This document shows positions 22,120-32,765 of a stretch of DNA of 64,000 bases, piece by piece. This DNA comes from Anastatus disparis (taxonomy: Eukaryota > Arthropoda > Insecta > Hymenoptera > Eupelmidae). Each line of letters begins with the position of its first letter. Position 1 is the stretch's first letter. The position numbers and the translations under genes are program-made. A model generated the notes under the pieces. The model saw only the letters and a program-made list of their open reading frames with translations, was not told the DNA's origin and made no database searches. The stretch lies in assembly GCA_017163975.1 (NCBI GenBank), contig JAFFSR010000249.1:4091001-4155000 (forward strand). Reading direction: 5' to 3'.

Positions 22120-22995
22120 TGTGACCTTGCGTCCTATTAAACGATTAATTAATTATTTATTTAACAATCATTATCGTATGTAACCTTTTAAGGACGGGAC
22201 TGGTCGATATTTCGACCACTCAAGTATCATAATATTTTTGAGTGTTTTAACATAATATTATCTTCAAAATCACTCAAAAATATTATGATACTTAAATGGT
22301 CGAAATATCAACCAGTCCCGTCCTTAAAAGGTTAATTAATGTCGTCTCTTGATTATAGAGTCATTACAAGCTAGCGCGCCATGTTTAGCTTGTGCAGACT
22401 CTTTGTGTTTTACTTGTTTGTTATAGTCGTTTATAGCTAGGATGCCTTGCCCAGCTATAGCGGACTTTTGGTAGATATTTATTAATAATATTTGGGTGGA
22501 TTATGTGTAAAGCCCGTTATTATTGAGGATCAAATACCTTAATATTTGGGACTTTTCACCGGTTAATAGGATGAGGATAAAGATTTATCTTGGATAAGCT
22601 CTCTATTTAAAACAATACAGAATTTGTATTACAACTGAATAATGCACGATAACACGTGTAGAATTCACTTTGCTTAAAACAATGTAATGGCCTATCGCCC
22701 GTTATTGCCCTAAGCAAAGTGTAACTATCCCGTGAGAGAGCTGATCTAAGAATGACGTGAGTCACAAGCTCCTCGTACTGCTTGCATCAACTCTCTCTGG
22801 TCTCTCTCCCACTCTTCTCACTAAGTAGAAGAGAAGGAGAGCCGCTGTGTACTTTCAGCGGTACTTACACATGCAAGCGCGTGTACGTACATACGCGTGC
22901 TTGCATGTTCAACCACTTTGGTCTTTTTGGCTGTTTGCGCGCGCATCTTCAAGTAATATTACGGTCTCAGGGCGGTACTTACTCGGGCGCTTACA
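22120..22995 (-). repeat. 5' LTR of Gypsy B, 876 bp
   Basis: It starts TGTAAGCGCC at 22995 and ends CA at 22120 (minus strand). It contains two hairpin units (about 22356-22403 and 22424-22455) and an inserted inverted-repeat element (22183-22332). It shares long blocks with 13576-14770. The adjoining base on the right begins the gag of element A. Confidence 0.72.
22183..22332. mobile_element. Palindromic MITE inserted in the 5' LTR
   Basis: The arms ACCTTTTAAGGACGGGACTG and its reverse complement face each other. The inverted repeat runs about 60 bp per arm with a ~25-bp loop. TTAA occurs within both ends (22188-22191 and 22324-22327), and a TA pair flanks the longer repeat, so the exact insertion boundary is ambiguous. 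It is absent from the 3' LTR. Confidence 0.75.
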
Positions 22996-23660
22996 AATCT
23001 ATGGTACCTTTTTTCAAAAAGGATTATAAAATCTCAACATTGATTCGTATTTGAATTTTCATCATCGTATTTTTCAATTGTGAATTCTTTAGTTAGCGTT
23101 CCTAAATTTTTTTCTTTAGATTTTTCTTGGCTTTTTTAAAGTAATTTTTCTAGTAATTTTACTAATGGTTGTTTTGAGGCATTAGGCTAATAATGTCATT
23201 AGCTACTAAGTCACTATTTTCTTATTATTCAGTTATTTCTTTTAAATATTTTTCCTTAAATTGTAAGTTTCCATCTTCATTATAATGTCTTTTTTAATTC
23301 GTCAGTTAAATTAATCCACACTTTTCTCATTTGACCTCTTTGTTTAATAGCTTTATTTGCTTTCGTAAATAAAGGCGTGTTCATAAGTTCTTTGAGCTGG
23401 TATACATTTAAGTACTCGTGTGGAATTCTATAATGTGGTCGTTAAGTGTAGTTACTCTTGTTACACACAATACGATAGATTTATTATCTGTGGCTGCCAG
23501 CTATTTCAATGCAAATTGTAATTTGTCCATCGTGATATACAACGAGAATGTTGTTTTATAATATTCTTTAATATTTTTCTCTTCTATTTTTTTTTTCCAT
23601 AAATTTTTATTCTGATATTCAAATTTTCTTTTTTCTTTTATAGGTTAGAATAAAAATATG
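22996..23660 (-). pseudogene. Ty3/Gypsy element A, right part: gag N-terminus
   Basis: Read leftward: NIKEYYKTTFSLYITMDKLQ, LAATDNKSIVLCVTRVTTLN, KEITE, NDIISLMPQNNH, KEFTIEKYDDENSNTNQC, a stop, then DFIILFEKRYHRF at the edge of element B. The continuation is at 13575-11706. I recall this NSNTxQC.DFI..FE block as a recurrent gag motif in hymenopteran retroelements. It is broken by stops and frameshifts. No matching LTR to the right of 23660 was recognised. Confidence 0.68.
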
Positions 23661-23884
23661 ATTTATTTCTCTGTAAATAACAAAGTATTTATTAATTATT
23701 ACAATATTTACAATTACATATTCAATCTAAAAATTTACCTAACCTGTAAATAACAAAGAAACAACATTCAATGTTATCATTCACTCAGATGTTTTTAGAT
23801 TACTTAATATGATATTTTATACTACTCTAACCTCAAAATCATAACTTTAATATGATTATTCGGCTATCGTGGTATAAAATATAT
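23661..23884. other. AT-rich interval
   Basis: CTGTAAATAACAAAG occurs twice, at about 23672 and 23745, around Ala/Thr-rich filler. Nothing else was recognised. Confidence 0.4.
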
Positions 23885-24010
23885 TATGGAATGGGTGTGT
23901 AAAAGCTTTTTTACGAAACTCGTTACAACCCTCGCCTTCGGCTCGGGCTGTAAACTTCTCGTTTCGTAAATAAAGCCTTTACACACCCATTGCATAATGT
24001 ACTATTATTA
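23885..24010. repeat. Small GC-stem hairpin repeat, copy b
   Basis: GGGTGTGTAAAAGCTTTTTT...ACGAAAC pairs with GTTTCGT...AAAGCCTTTACACACCC around the loop CTCGCCTTCGGCTCGGGC. It is bounded by ATTATGGAATG and GCATAATGTACTATT. It is a nearly perfect stem of about 45 bp. Related forms lie at 8722, 36930 and 39920. Confidence 0.7.
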
Positions 24011-24339
24011 CATTGTTATTCGTATGTCTTAATTAATTATATTAATTGCCACGTGCGAATTTAATTATTTTCCCATATATTTAGGGATCTGTTTTACCAA
24101 CCTGGCTATATATCAACAGATCTAGTTTACCAATGTGGTTACGCGCACAATTCAAACAATATGATTTCCTCACATACATATATTTCTTATTTCTTTACAT
24201 ATATTTTTTAATGTATACACATACATAAATTTTAATAGTGTGCACTTGGGGACTTCTTGTCTTAAAATTTTGAAGCATTAAGTATCTTAGCACATCAAAT
24301 ATATATTTTTTTTTGCATCGTCGTGAGACAATATTACTT

Positions 24340-24866
24340 TAATTCGAGGCGCTAGCATTGCTTAAGAAAGCTCCTTCGTCGATTCCTCTGGATCATTTAC
24401 GGGGACTATTGAGAGTAATGCGAGTGCCAAGAGTTTTTTTTATCTTATTTTAACTTTAGTAATAGACGAGGAGCCCGCGATAGTTTTTTTCAGGCAGTCG
24501 GTGGCGTGAGAAGTTCTCTCTATTTTTTCAGTCGTACGTGGAGAGAAAACTTTTCTGTACTTGGTCGTCGACCACATGTGGTCCCTTTCGCTGTTTCCGG
24601 GGAGTTGACTTGTTAACGTCGAGTGCGCGCATTATTAATTATTTGCGCTTGTGCACCAAGGAGCTTTTGTGTGCATCAGTTGTCAACTGCAAGAGGTCTT
24701 TTACGCTGAGCACGTAGAAGTCATTCTAATTGCGCAAAACGCCTCTTTTTCTTAAATATAAATTTCTATTAGTTATTGGTTTAATGTGAGAATTTTTCTC
24801 GGGCTGCTCCTTATATAGATTGATTAAAAACGAATTTCACTCTTTTGCGATCGCTTGTCTGCAAAA
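24340..24866 (+). other. GC-richer leader-like region
   Basis: This block is richer in CpG than its surroundings (GGGGAGTTGACTTGTTAACGTCGAGTGCGCGC and similar, quoted only in part). It ends immediately before the ATG of the gag/ORF1-like remnant and is probably that element's 5' untranslated region or promoter. Confidence 0.4.
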
Positions 24867-25383
24867 ATGCCTCTGAAAATAATTCATACACCTCCTAAAA
24901 ACAAAGAGCTCGGCAAAGCATAAAACACGGAAAACGCATTACGCGCGCAACAGGATTGCTCTCCTTCACAGAATATGCACTCAGGTGATGGGGACGCCCT
25001 AGGAACTCTAGACAACGCGATAGGACCAATCGTCTCTGATAGTTCGCCAGCCGGTTTTCATTTAAATTCAGCTAACTGAAATATAAATAAGACACAGAAA
25101 GCTTTTGAAAAATCTTTATTAACGTATGGACAAAAAACCGTGCATAGTTTTGATCACAAAAGGCTTTTATCCGATAGACCACTTTAGGGAGGCATATAAA
25201 AGGATGGAAAAAACATTAAATAACAAAATTAAACTGTTACAAAGTTCGCATAGCGGACAAATTCAAAATTCAACAGAACAAATAGACTCATTAAAATCAC
25301 TTGTTTTGAATCAACCGAGAAGTGAAAATTTGTTAGAGACGCTACAAAGTTTAAATTCCAGATTTTTCAAAAATAGTCACTAG
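24867..25383 (+). pseudogene. Retroelement gag/ORF1-like remnant
   Basis: From ATG 24867 the frame reads MPLKIIHTPPKNKELGKA, a stop, NTENALRAQQDCSPSQNMHS, a stop, SLLTYGQKTVHSFDHKRLL. Then, in another frame from 25203, MEKTLNNKIKLLQSSHSGQI, LKSLVLNQPRSENLLETLQS, ending TAG 25381-25383. A basic N-terminus followed by an amphipathic, coiled-coil-like segment is usual for retroelement ORF1/gag proteins, but I cannot assign a clade. No RT follows. Confidence 0.45.
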
Positions 25384-26125
25384 ATTGTAATTAAAAAATA
25401 TTTAAAAAATTAATTTAACTATTATCAAAACCAACAAAAAATTAAAAAAATTCATGAAAAAGGCTTTATGCATTTGTTTATATTGATTTTTTAACTTCTT
25501 ACACATAAAATAAGGCATTGAAAATACATTGAATTTAAAGTTTTACTTGCATATAATTGACACGATTTTGAATTTTTAAGATATCTCATTTCTAACTTGA
25601 GATAGTTTATTTTTTTTTTTTATAGTAGAATACGCTGCTCTCGTGCGAACGCTTACTATAATCGATATATCTCCGGTTCTATTGAACTGAATAAAGCTTA
25701 ACACAGCTCATTTTAAAGATTATACATTGAATAATGATATTTTAACCACAAAATAAAAAAAATGGCTATAATTATTATTAAAATTGATAAAAAGTTAAAA
25801 CATTTTACGAAAAATGCGTTATGCATTTGTTTATATAGATTTTATACCTGCTCTAACATAAAATAATTTATGAAATATACACTGAATTTATAGTTTTTCT
25901 TATAAATACTTATTATTATCTAGAATTTTTATGATATCTCATTTCTAACTTCAGATACTGCAAATATCTACATTTTTATAACAAATACTCTTCTTTCTCT
26001 GAACCTAATGTAATTTATTACGGCTACTCTTGACAAATTGTATAAAGTATCTATTCTATCATTTATAATTTAAAAAATGAATAATGATAAATAAATTACT
26101 TATTATTAAGAAATATAATTCTATT
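25384..26125. other. AT-rich interval with an internal near-repeat
   Basis: The phrase AAAATGCGTTATGCATTTGT-like with TTTATATTGATTTT occurs twice (about 25455 and 25810), and ATCTCATTTCTAACTTGAGAT-like twice (about 25583 and 25946). This suggests a diverged ~355-bp tandem duplication. No gene. Confidence 0.5.
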
Positions 26126-26129
26126 TTAA

Positions 26130-26510
26130 GAGGAGGTCGAGTATATCTGTCCTTTTCTAATCAAAAATTTGATTTTTTCACAAAAATTAATAATTGTAGC
26201 AAAAAATAAGAAGAAAGCCCCATCTCGTATAATAAAAAGCAAGATTCTCTTTTATGAGGAAAAATTATTTTTATTGCTTCGTTTTTAAGAAAACCTTGAA
26301 AAACTGAATTGTTCATCCTAACCTCTATTTTTTAAGTTTTTCAAGGTTTTCTTAAAAACAAAGCAATAAAAATAATTTTTTCTAATCAAAGAAAATCTTG
26401 CTTTTTATTATACGAGATGGGGCTATCTCCTTATTTTTTGCTACAATTATTAGATTTTGCAAAAAAATTAATTCTTTGATTAGAAAAGGACAGAGATATA
26501 CGACCTGCTC
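26130..26510. mobile_element. Foldback MITE with TTAA flanks, 381 bp
   Basis: The termini GAGGAGGTCGAGTATATC and its imperfect complement GATATACGACCTGCTC are flanked by TTAA at 26126-26129 and 26511-26514. The arms (about 170 bp each) are nearly complementary throughout. They include GCAAGATTCTC-like, ATAATAAAAAGC-like and GCTTCGTTTTTAAGAAAACC segments around a short AT loop. It is the same family as 9243-9589. Confidence 0.8.
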
Positions 26511-26628
26511 TTAAATCTCTTATATTATTAGATTTCATTTCTTCTTTTAATACAATTTTTGAAATATAAGTTTGAGAATATTGATTAATATTTGTTTTAT
26601 TGCCATTAAAAATCTATTAACAAATTGA

Positions 26629-26910
26629 TTGAGACATAAGACAACAGTTATTTCCAGTTTTCTTATGTTATCAACAGTTTTTTTTATGAAAAGAGAACGG
26701 TTATCTACAGATTTATTCTATTATAAATAGTTTCTTACAATTATTAATAGCTTTATAATTTATCAAGAAGACAATAGATATTTAGTTTTCTTCTGTGTTA
26801 ATCTATTATAAACAGTTTCCTACAGATATCAATAAATATTCTTCAGTTATTAATAAATGTAACTGTTGTAAACTGAAGAAAACTGTTGATAATTGTTTCT
26901 TAAGTCTCAA
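26629..26910. mobile_element. MITE with ~40-bp imperfect TIRs
   Basis: TTGAGACATAAGACAACAG at 26629 pairs with the end CTTAAGTCTCAA at 26910. Inside, CTATTATAAA(C/T)AGTTTC occurs twice and CAGTTTTCTT-type motifs recur. There is no ORF of its own. Confidence 0.6.
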
Positions 26911-27493
26911 TTCGGCCACTTTTCTACAATTTATAACTGTATTCTTCAGTTTTATTCAGATACTTACATTTTTTTTCTACTAGGTAAGGTAACTAAACCT
27001 TATATACAAATCAAATGATATCTTTCTTTTGGAATTTCGAACTTCTAGACCATATATTTTTATTATTAATAAATTTAATCACATCATTACGACTTAAATT
27101 ATAAAAATGAAGTTTGAGCTTTAAAATGAGATGTTACACGCTTCATTATTTTAAATAGAACTGACGATATATGATAAATATCGCGAATTGCAAAAATGCA
27201 ACTCGTTTACGATAAATTTTCAATATCTTGGATTCTTATTAACTTTTTTTAATCCTACAAAAACGTGTATTTTTAATTGAAAAACGAATAAGTTGATACG
27301 TCACACGCTACATAAAAGTAATTGTACGCGTTTCTAAAAATATTTGAACAGTTAAATTGTTTATAATAATTTTCCTGACCTCGATTAGGTCTATCACCTT
27401 GCAGATTCGTGTTCAGCGTACAACAATACATAAAAATAAACTTGGTGATTAACTAAACCTCAATCGACTACGAAACCCCCGTGGTGCCTAGAC
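26911..27493. other. Unassigned AT-rich sequence
   Basis: I see no coding potential, RNA gene or clear repeat here. Confidence 0.4.
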
Positions 27494-27960
27494 TGTAAAG
27501 GTCTACATGCCTCTAAAAAAAAGCCATGGCTTGTTGAAAGATATGGTCTATATCTGGTAGGGGGAAGGATGGAGGAAAAGGTAAAGGATGGAGGGAGAAG
27601 AGAAAGCGATAGATGTTCGCAAGTTATTATATGTGATTGAGAGCTTGGTAATCATAATCGACGTTCATGGATAGGCTTGGCCTAAAAGAATAAAGAGGTA
27701 ATGCTTTCTTCTCTTTTCCCTTCTACCTTCCGTTTCTTCCATCACCCGTCCTCCTCCTTTCCTCTGTCCCTCCCTCTTTTTCACCTCTCCCTCCATATGT
27801 TCTTCCATCCAGCCGTATAATTTTCATGTAATATTTTCTACGTATTTATTTATTTATTTATCTATTTATTCACACGTACGGCTCGCAAGTCTTAAGCATA
27901 GCTCATATCTTTGAAAGTTCAACTAACCATAACTTATTTTAGGGACATGTAGACCCTTAA
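27494..27960. mobile_element. MITE with AAGGTCTACATG termini
   Basis: AAAGGTCTACATGCCTCTAAA (27496) pairs with TTTAGGGACATGTAGACCCTT (ends about 27960). It encloses a purine-rich stretch (27553-27605) and a pyrimidine-rich stretch (27705-27790) that could also pair. Confidence 0.6.
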
Positions 27961-28340
27961 TGCATAAGACATTTTTTGTTCAGAATGCTTTGAATTACAT
28001 GTATACAAATTTCCACTTCACACAGCTGCTACTTCTATTATTCACAAATGACTAAGTAGATTCGCCTTGATTGTGGGCGATGCTAATGAAGTTCACAAGG
28101 TAAGCTGATAACGCGCTGTACTCAGGTAAACGATGTTGATAGCTTGAGCGCTCGACCAAGAAGAAAGAGCGTTAATGAAGTTGCAATTACTCGAAAAAGA
28201 CGTAAGGCGCTAGTGTCTGCTTTCTGCGGTGACTGCGCTCTGCGAAGGTTGGCGCTGGGAAACGGTGCCTCAAATCCAAATACAGATTTTATTAATTTCA
28301 AATCAGATATTATTTTATTCCCACCTTAACAGAAATATCC
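27961..28340. other. Interval with a GC-rich patch
   Basis: A GC-rich patch at 28140-28270 contains a 61-codon chance ORF with no recognisable motif. Nothing else is supported. Confidence 0.35.
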
Positions 28341-28747
28341 ACACAGTGAAAAAAAATTTGTAATTTTAACACACATGAGCGTTACAGATAAAACACAAAT
28401 TTTTATTTGTTAAAATTTACAAATTTTTTTTGTGTCATAAATAATACAAAATTTGTAAATTCTACAAATTTATTTGTGTTAAAATATAATGATTGAAATG
28501 ATGATTAAATATTAAATAATGACTTTCTCATATTTCTTTCTGTTAAGATATTAAAAAAAAAGAGAGAGATAAAGAAATATAAGAAAAAAAATTAATTAAT
28601 GGATGTTGGAGTGGATTAATAAAATCATAAATAAACTTAACTCATTTGACAATATTACATTGTCATTTAAAGGCGAATGTAAACGAATGATTACGAAAAG
28701 AGCCGATCATTTTTAATATGAATATACCGTATAAATATAAAAATAGA

Positions 28748-28822
28748 GCTGGTTAGTGGCTCAGTCCGTAGAGCGTTGGATTCGTAATCTCGGGGTTCTG
28801 AGTTCAAATCCCGCTCTCGGCA
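28748..28822 (+). ncRNA. tRNA-like sequence (SINE head or pseudo-tRNA)
   Basis: GTGGCTCAGTCCGTAGAGCG is a good D-arm/A-box and GAGTTCAAATCCC a good B-box. A loop TTCGTAA would give anticodon CGT. Acceptor (GCTGGTT against CTCTCGGC) and T stems mismatch, so a functional tRNA is unlikely. Confidence 0.5.
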
Positions 28823-28965
28823 ACTGATTGATAGAAGCACCACTGTACGTTACATGTGCTTTGTTCACAAACACACTTACGAGCTCCGTCGCTTATTAGC
28901 ATCACAAATAACATAAATATAGCGACGTTAAAACAGAAAAAAGTATACAAATATTTGGACTTACA

Positions 28966-29645
28966 AAGAGAGGTCTCCACCTTCGAAAAACGTATCCGGC
29001 TGAAACTGCAGGACATAATTTTTTAATGAAAAAAAATAAATCCGTGTTTTTTCTTTTTGTCGAATAGGTCCCCCAGACAAGGATATAGACATTTTTTCGA
29101 AAATATAGTAAAAAGTAGCCTTTATAAGAACTTGAATATCCAAACAACTAAGATTCTCACAAAAAAATACATATAAAATAAAATGAAGTGCAAATTATAT
29201 TCTTTAATTTAAGCTCTGTTGCATTAAAAAAACTTAAATGGTTAAAAAGTTATGCTTTGTTGAAAATTACATATTTATTAATTTTTCAAGCATATAAAAA
29301 ATCATCAATTTTTCGCTTTATTTCATTAGCATATTTTAATTACCTGTAACTTTTGAACCACTGAAGCTTTTTTAATGCAACAAAGTTTACATCAAAGCAT
29401 CTAATTTGCACTTTATTTCATCTTTCATGTATTTTTTTGTAAGAGTCTTAGTTGTTTGGATATTCAAGTTCTTATAAAAGCTCCTTTTTATTTTATTTTC
29501 GAAAAAATGTCTATATTTTTGTCTAGGAGGCCTATTCGACGAGAAGAAAAAACACAGGTTTATTTTTTTTCATTAAAAAATCTTATCCTGCAGTTTCATC
29601 TGAATCCGTTTCCTGGAGGTAGGAACCTCTCCTTGTTAGAAGAAA
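28966..29645. mobile_element. Foldback element with ~300-bp arms
   Basis: The left arm from about 28966 (AGAGAGGTCTCCACCTTCG, CTGAAACTGCAGGACATAA, CAAACAACTAAGA) is matched in reverse by 29330-29645 (CTTAGTTGTTTGGATATTC, TCCTGCAGTTTCATCTG, GGTAGGAACCTCTCC). Identity is roughly 80-85%. A third, single-arm copy is at 52930-53160. Short ORFs reading through the arms are artefacts. Confidence 0.78.
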
Positions 29646-29953
29646 TTAATATTTACAAACTAAAATTTACTTAGCATTTATGGCATTTTTATTGCATATA
29701 ATAATAATAAAGCTAATATATAATTATTAAAAGTATGAGATTATTTAAATAATTAAGTACATACATGTTTGTAAAAATAACAAACTCCGTGTGTTAATTC
29801 TACAAAAATTTTTGTGTTAATTTTAAAAGTACACAGAAATTTTAAAATTACAAAATTTATATGTTGATTTTACAAACACGTTTGTAAAATTTTAACACAA
29901 AAATTTTCGTACAAAAAAAATTGGACGAATTACACAAAATTTTTTACTGTGCA

Positions 29954-30276
29954 CTTTGTTATCTCGACAAGCGGGCTGAAAGAATGTCATATCTTACGTT
30001 TAAAATTTTGCGGAAGATAAGAACTTTTCTTCCGTTAAATTTCATTTCTCCCGCAAAATAAAAAATTTATAAAATTTTATATAATATTAAAAATTTGTAG
30101 AAAAAAATTAATTCCAATTCTTTCTATTTAAGCCTACTTTTTTTACGTTAAAATTGGACACAGTTGAAGTGGGAATAAAACACCTTATGCAACTCGGGAG
30201 AAATATATAACTTTACACCCTAGTTGCATAATTTACTATTTCTGCACTATAATAATCGAAATCAAATTATTTTATG
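29954..30276. other. AT-rich interval
   Basis: Nothing coding is supported. AGTTGCATAATTTACTATTT at about 30220 resembles the flank of the small hairpin family. Confidence 0.35.
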
Positions 30277-31007
30277 TACAGGGTGCTCAAAAAGTCCCAG
30301 TACGACTGAAAAAGTTAATAATAGTCCTGAAGAAAAAGTTTCAACACAAATTTTTTAAGAAATTTCCTTGACCATCCGGCGGTGACCTTGGCTTTGATCT
30401 TGAATCGAACCTTCTAGGTCATTTGAAAGTTAAAATGATTTTTTAAGAAAACCCCTATTTTTGACATTAAAAATAAATAGAAAGGAAAATTTTACATTCG
30501 ATTATGTCTTTGATCATTTCCAAAATTTGGCCCAAAACAGTCACTGTGAAGGTCGAATGTGGAGATGATGGAGCCATTCTAAAGGTGGTTACGGTAATGC
30601 GAAAAAATAATACCTTAATTCTTATTAGCAACCTAATGATAACCATGGGTTCGATTGTGACCTTGACCTTGACTGGCTGGGTATGATATCTCCTTGCCTT
30701 ATTAGGCTGGGTACATATCTCCACCTCACCTTTCGCATTACCGTAACCGCCTTTGGAATAGCTCCATTATTACCACATTTGACCTTTACCATGACCGTTG
30801 AAGGTCAAAATTTAAAAATGATCAAGGACATATTCGAACGTAAAATTTTCGTCTCTTTTTTATTTTGTCTCAAAAATAGAAGTTTCTATTAAAAGAATCA
30901 TTTTGACTTGCAAATGACCTTAAAGGTCCGAGTCAAGGTCAAAGCCAAGGTCATCACCGGATAATCAAGGAAATTTCTTGAAAAATTTGTATTTTGAATA
31001 CCCTGTA
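30277..31007. mobile_element. Mariner-like foldback element, 731 bp, rich in AAGGTCA motifs
   Basis: It starts TACAGGGTGCTCAAAAAGTC and ends ATACCCTGTA, with TA at both borders as in Tc1/mariner insertions. The arms are complementary over several hundred bases: GACCATCCGGCGGTGACCTTGG against CCAAGGTCATCACCGGATAA in part, and GCGAAAAAATAATACC regions around a central loop at about 30650-30700. TGACCTTG/CAAGGTCA occurs repeatedly. There is no transposase. A relative starts at 63323. Confidence 0.78.
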
Positions 31008-31653
31008 TATCTGGATATTAATGAATGTCATATGAAATTAAAAAGTTTTTTGAATAAATAAAAAAAGGAAAAATTTCGAAAACTAATTTTATCAGCGTAG
31101 TCTTAATTTTAGAACATGCTAAAAAATTAATAAAAAAATTAGATAAAAAATTTTTTTTTCTAACATCATAAGTAAAATACCAAATATATAATTTCTAAAA
31201 AAAAGTAGTATAAAGTTGTATAAAAGTTGTTTCATACTGCAAAAAAGAAAAAAGACTACGAAAAATGATTTTGAACATTTAGAAAAAAAAAAAAAAATAA
31301 ATTAACTTCCTCGAACTCAACGAGCTCTATGAGAAAGCATTGCGCCAAAGTAGTTAGCAGCGTTTTTTAATTACACCAAGAATTGTAGTTCTTTATTTTA
31401 TTGTATACAGTAAAATTTTCTGTGCATTTTGATTATTCATTTTTAGAATTTTTTGGTTTCTAAATCTTGATGTTGCAGTCGCGTTTGGTACGTCGAGAGT
31501 TTCAGACGTATTCGTGGATAGAGGCACTTCGGTGCTCGTTTTCTTTGTTTACGTTCTATTAGCCCACCGTTCTGTCAATTACGTAGCTTTTCATGTTTCG
31601 AACCTTGCAGCTTCCAGCAATTAAAATACTGGAAGACCGAAGCATAGTAATCT

Positions 31654-32765
31654 ATGAGTGTGGTGAACATGCAAGTAAGTGCATCAGTTATCAGAGGCGA
31701 TAATGTTGCACAGACACAGGATAATACAAGTTCAACTATTAGTTTAAACAACATTTTGGGTAGTCTTACTTCGGCTTTCGGTGTCCAAAGTGTTTTCAGT
31801 ACTTCGACAGTGAATTATAGTAACGTAAATAATACGGTAGAAAAAAGTACAGATATGTTAGAGTTTCGGAAACTACAAATCAGAATAAAAACCTCTCGTA
31901 TGCAAATACAACTTATGAAAGCACATTACCAACGTTCTCGCAGTCACTGATTATGAGTTCAATTAGCAGTTTTACTAATGAAGATTACATAAATCAGTTT
32001 AAAAAAATCATGTCGGTTAAAAATTTAGTAGCATTTTCAAGAATCTCCGACAACAGAGTATGCTTTACTTTAAATTCTGAGGAGAACACCTTAAAATTTA
32101 TAAACAAAGCCAAAAGTAATCCAATGATAGTCAACAGTAAATCTTTGGAATTTGTACCTTTTAACCCTACTAGTATTATACTCAAGTCTGAGCGTGTTGT
32201 TAATTCAAACATACTACCGCAAATTCCAAACGACTTAATTGATGATTATTTTAAAACAATAAACATTTACACTAGAAACGGCATCACTAATATAAGATGC
32301 TCTACATCTAATGAGGATCATAAACATATTGTCTCGCATCGCAGACAATTTTAAGTCAAGAAGAAAGATTTTAGTAAAGTTTCCAACAAAGCGAAGATAA
32401 ACTACCAAGACGTTAACTTTTGGATATTTTTTTGGATCTGAAGACATGAATGTCATTTTTATAAGGAGGCAGACCATATCTCCAAGTACTGCCCAGCCCT
32501 TTCAAGCCAAAAAACCGAGTAAAAAAATAAAAACAGATCAAGACAAAATTCTCAGCAATGGCGAAGCTAGTAAAAACAGTGAAGTGAGTGAAACAGACGA
32601 TTTGGATAAAGATCTTGAACTTTCTCTAGCTACAGTTGAATGTGTGTTTGAACTTGAAAGTTTTCCAAATGTCATGAATTTTGAACAGCTTAAAAACTTT
32701 GTTTGTAAAGTTAAATACCAAAGAGATGTGATCTCTGTTAGAAGAGAATTTATACCCGTATAATA
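31654..32765 (+). pseudogene. LINE ORF1
   Basis: The first frame (31654-31950, MSVVNMQVSASVIRGDNVAQ) is a Ser/Thr-rich lead. The next frame (31953-32354) holds NLVAFSRISDNRVCFTLNS, KSLEFVPFNPTSIILKSERV and the HKHIVSHRRQF block. After a stop the frame shifts to FYKEADHISKYCPAL, the remains of a CCHC zinc knuckle, then a Lys/Ser-rich tail (32446-32763). The order of nucleic-acid-binding segment then zinc knuckle is standard for ORF1 of I/Jockey-type LINEs. A 5' untranslated region probably starts near 31440. Confidence 0.72.

Larger units (their letters stand above)
13576..22995 (-). mobile_element. Ty3/Gypsy element B, 9.4 kb, nested within element A
   Basis: On the minus strand it runs from a 5' LTR (22120-22995) through a TGGCGCC primer-binding site, gag, PR-RT-RH-IN and a disordered 2.6-kb 3' region, to a related LTR (13576-14770). 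The two flanks are consecutive parts of one gag: ...DFIILFEKRYHRF on the right and LSIKKESKGEVT...WEEWKENF on the left. This shows that B inserted into A. I could not resolve a clean target duplication, so the left LTR boundary is approximate. Confidence 0.72.
28341..29953. mobile_element. 1.6-kb TIR element carrying a nested foldback and a tRNA-like piece
   Basis: The outer ends CACAGTGAAAAAAAATTTGT (28341) and ACAAAATTTTTTACTGTG (ends 29951) are inverted repeats. Subterminal blocks of ACAAATTT/AAATTTGT motifs follow at both ends (28380-28480 and 29790-29930). There is no transposase. Inside are a tRNA-like sequence (28748-28822) and a foldback element (28966-29645). Confidence 0.6.

Noticed and set aside
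28902..29147. ORFs at 28.8-29.1 kb and the mirrored one at 29456
   Set aside because: They read through the two arms of one inverted repeat, and the same peptide appears from both arms (MDIQVLIKA), so they are repeat by-products.
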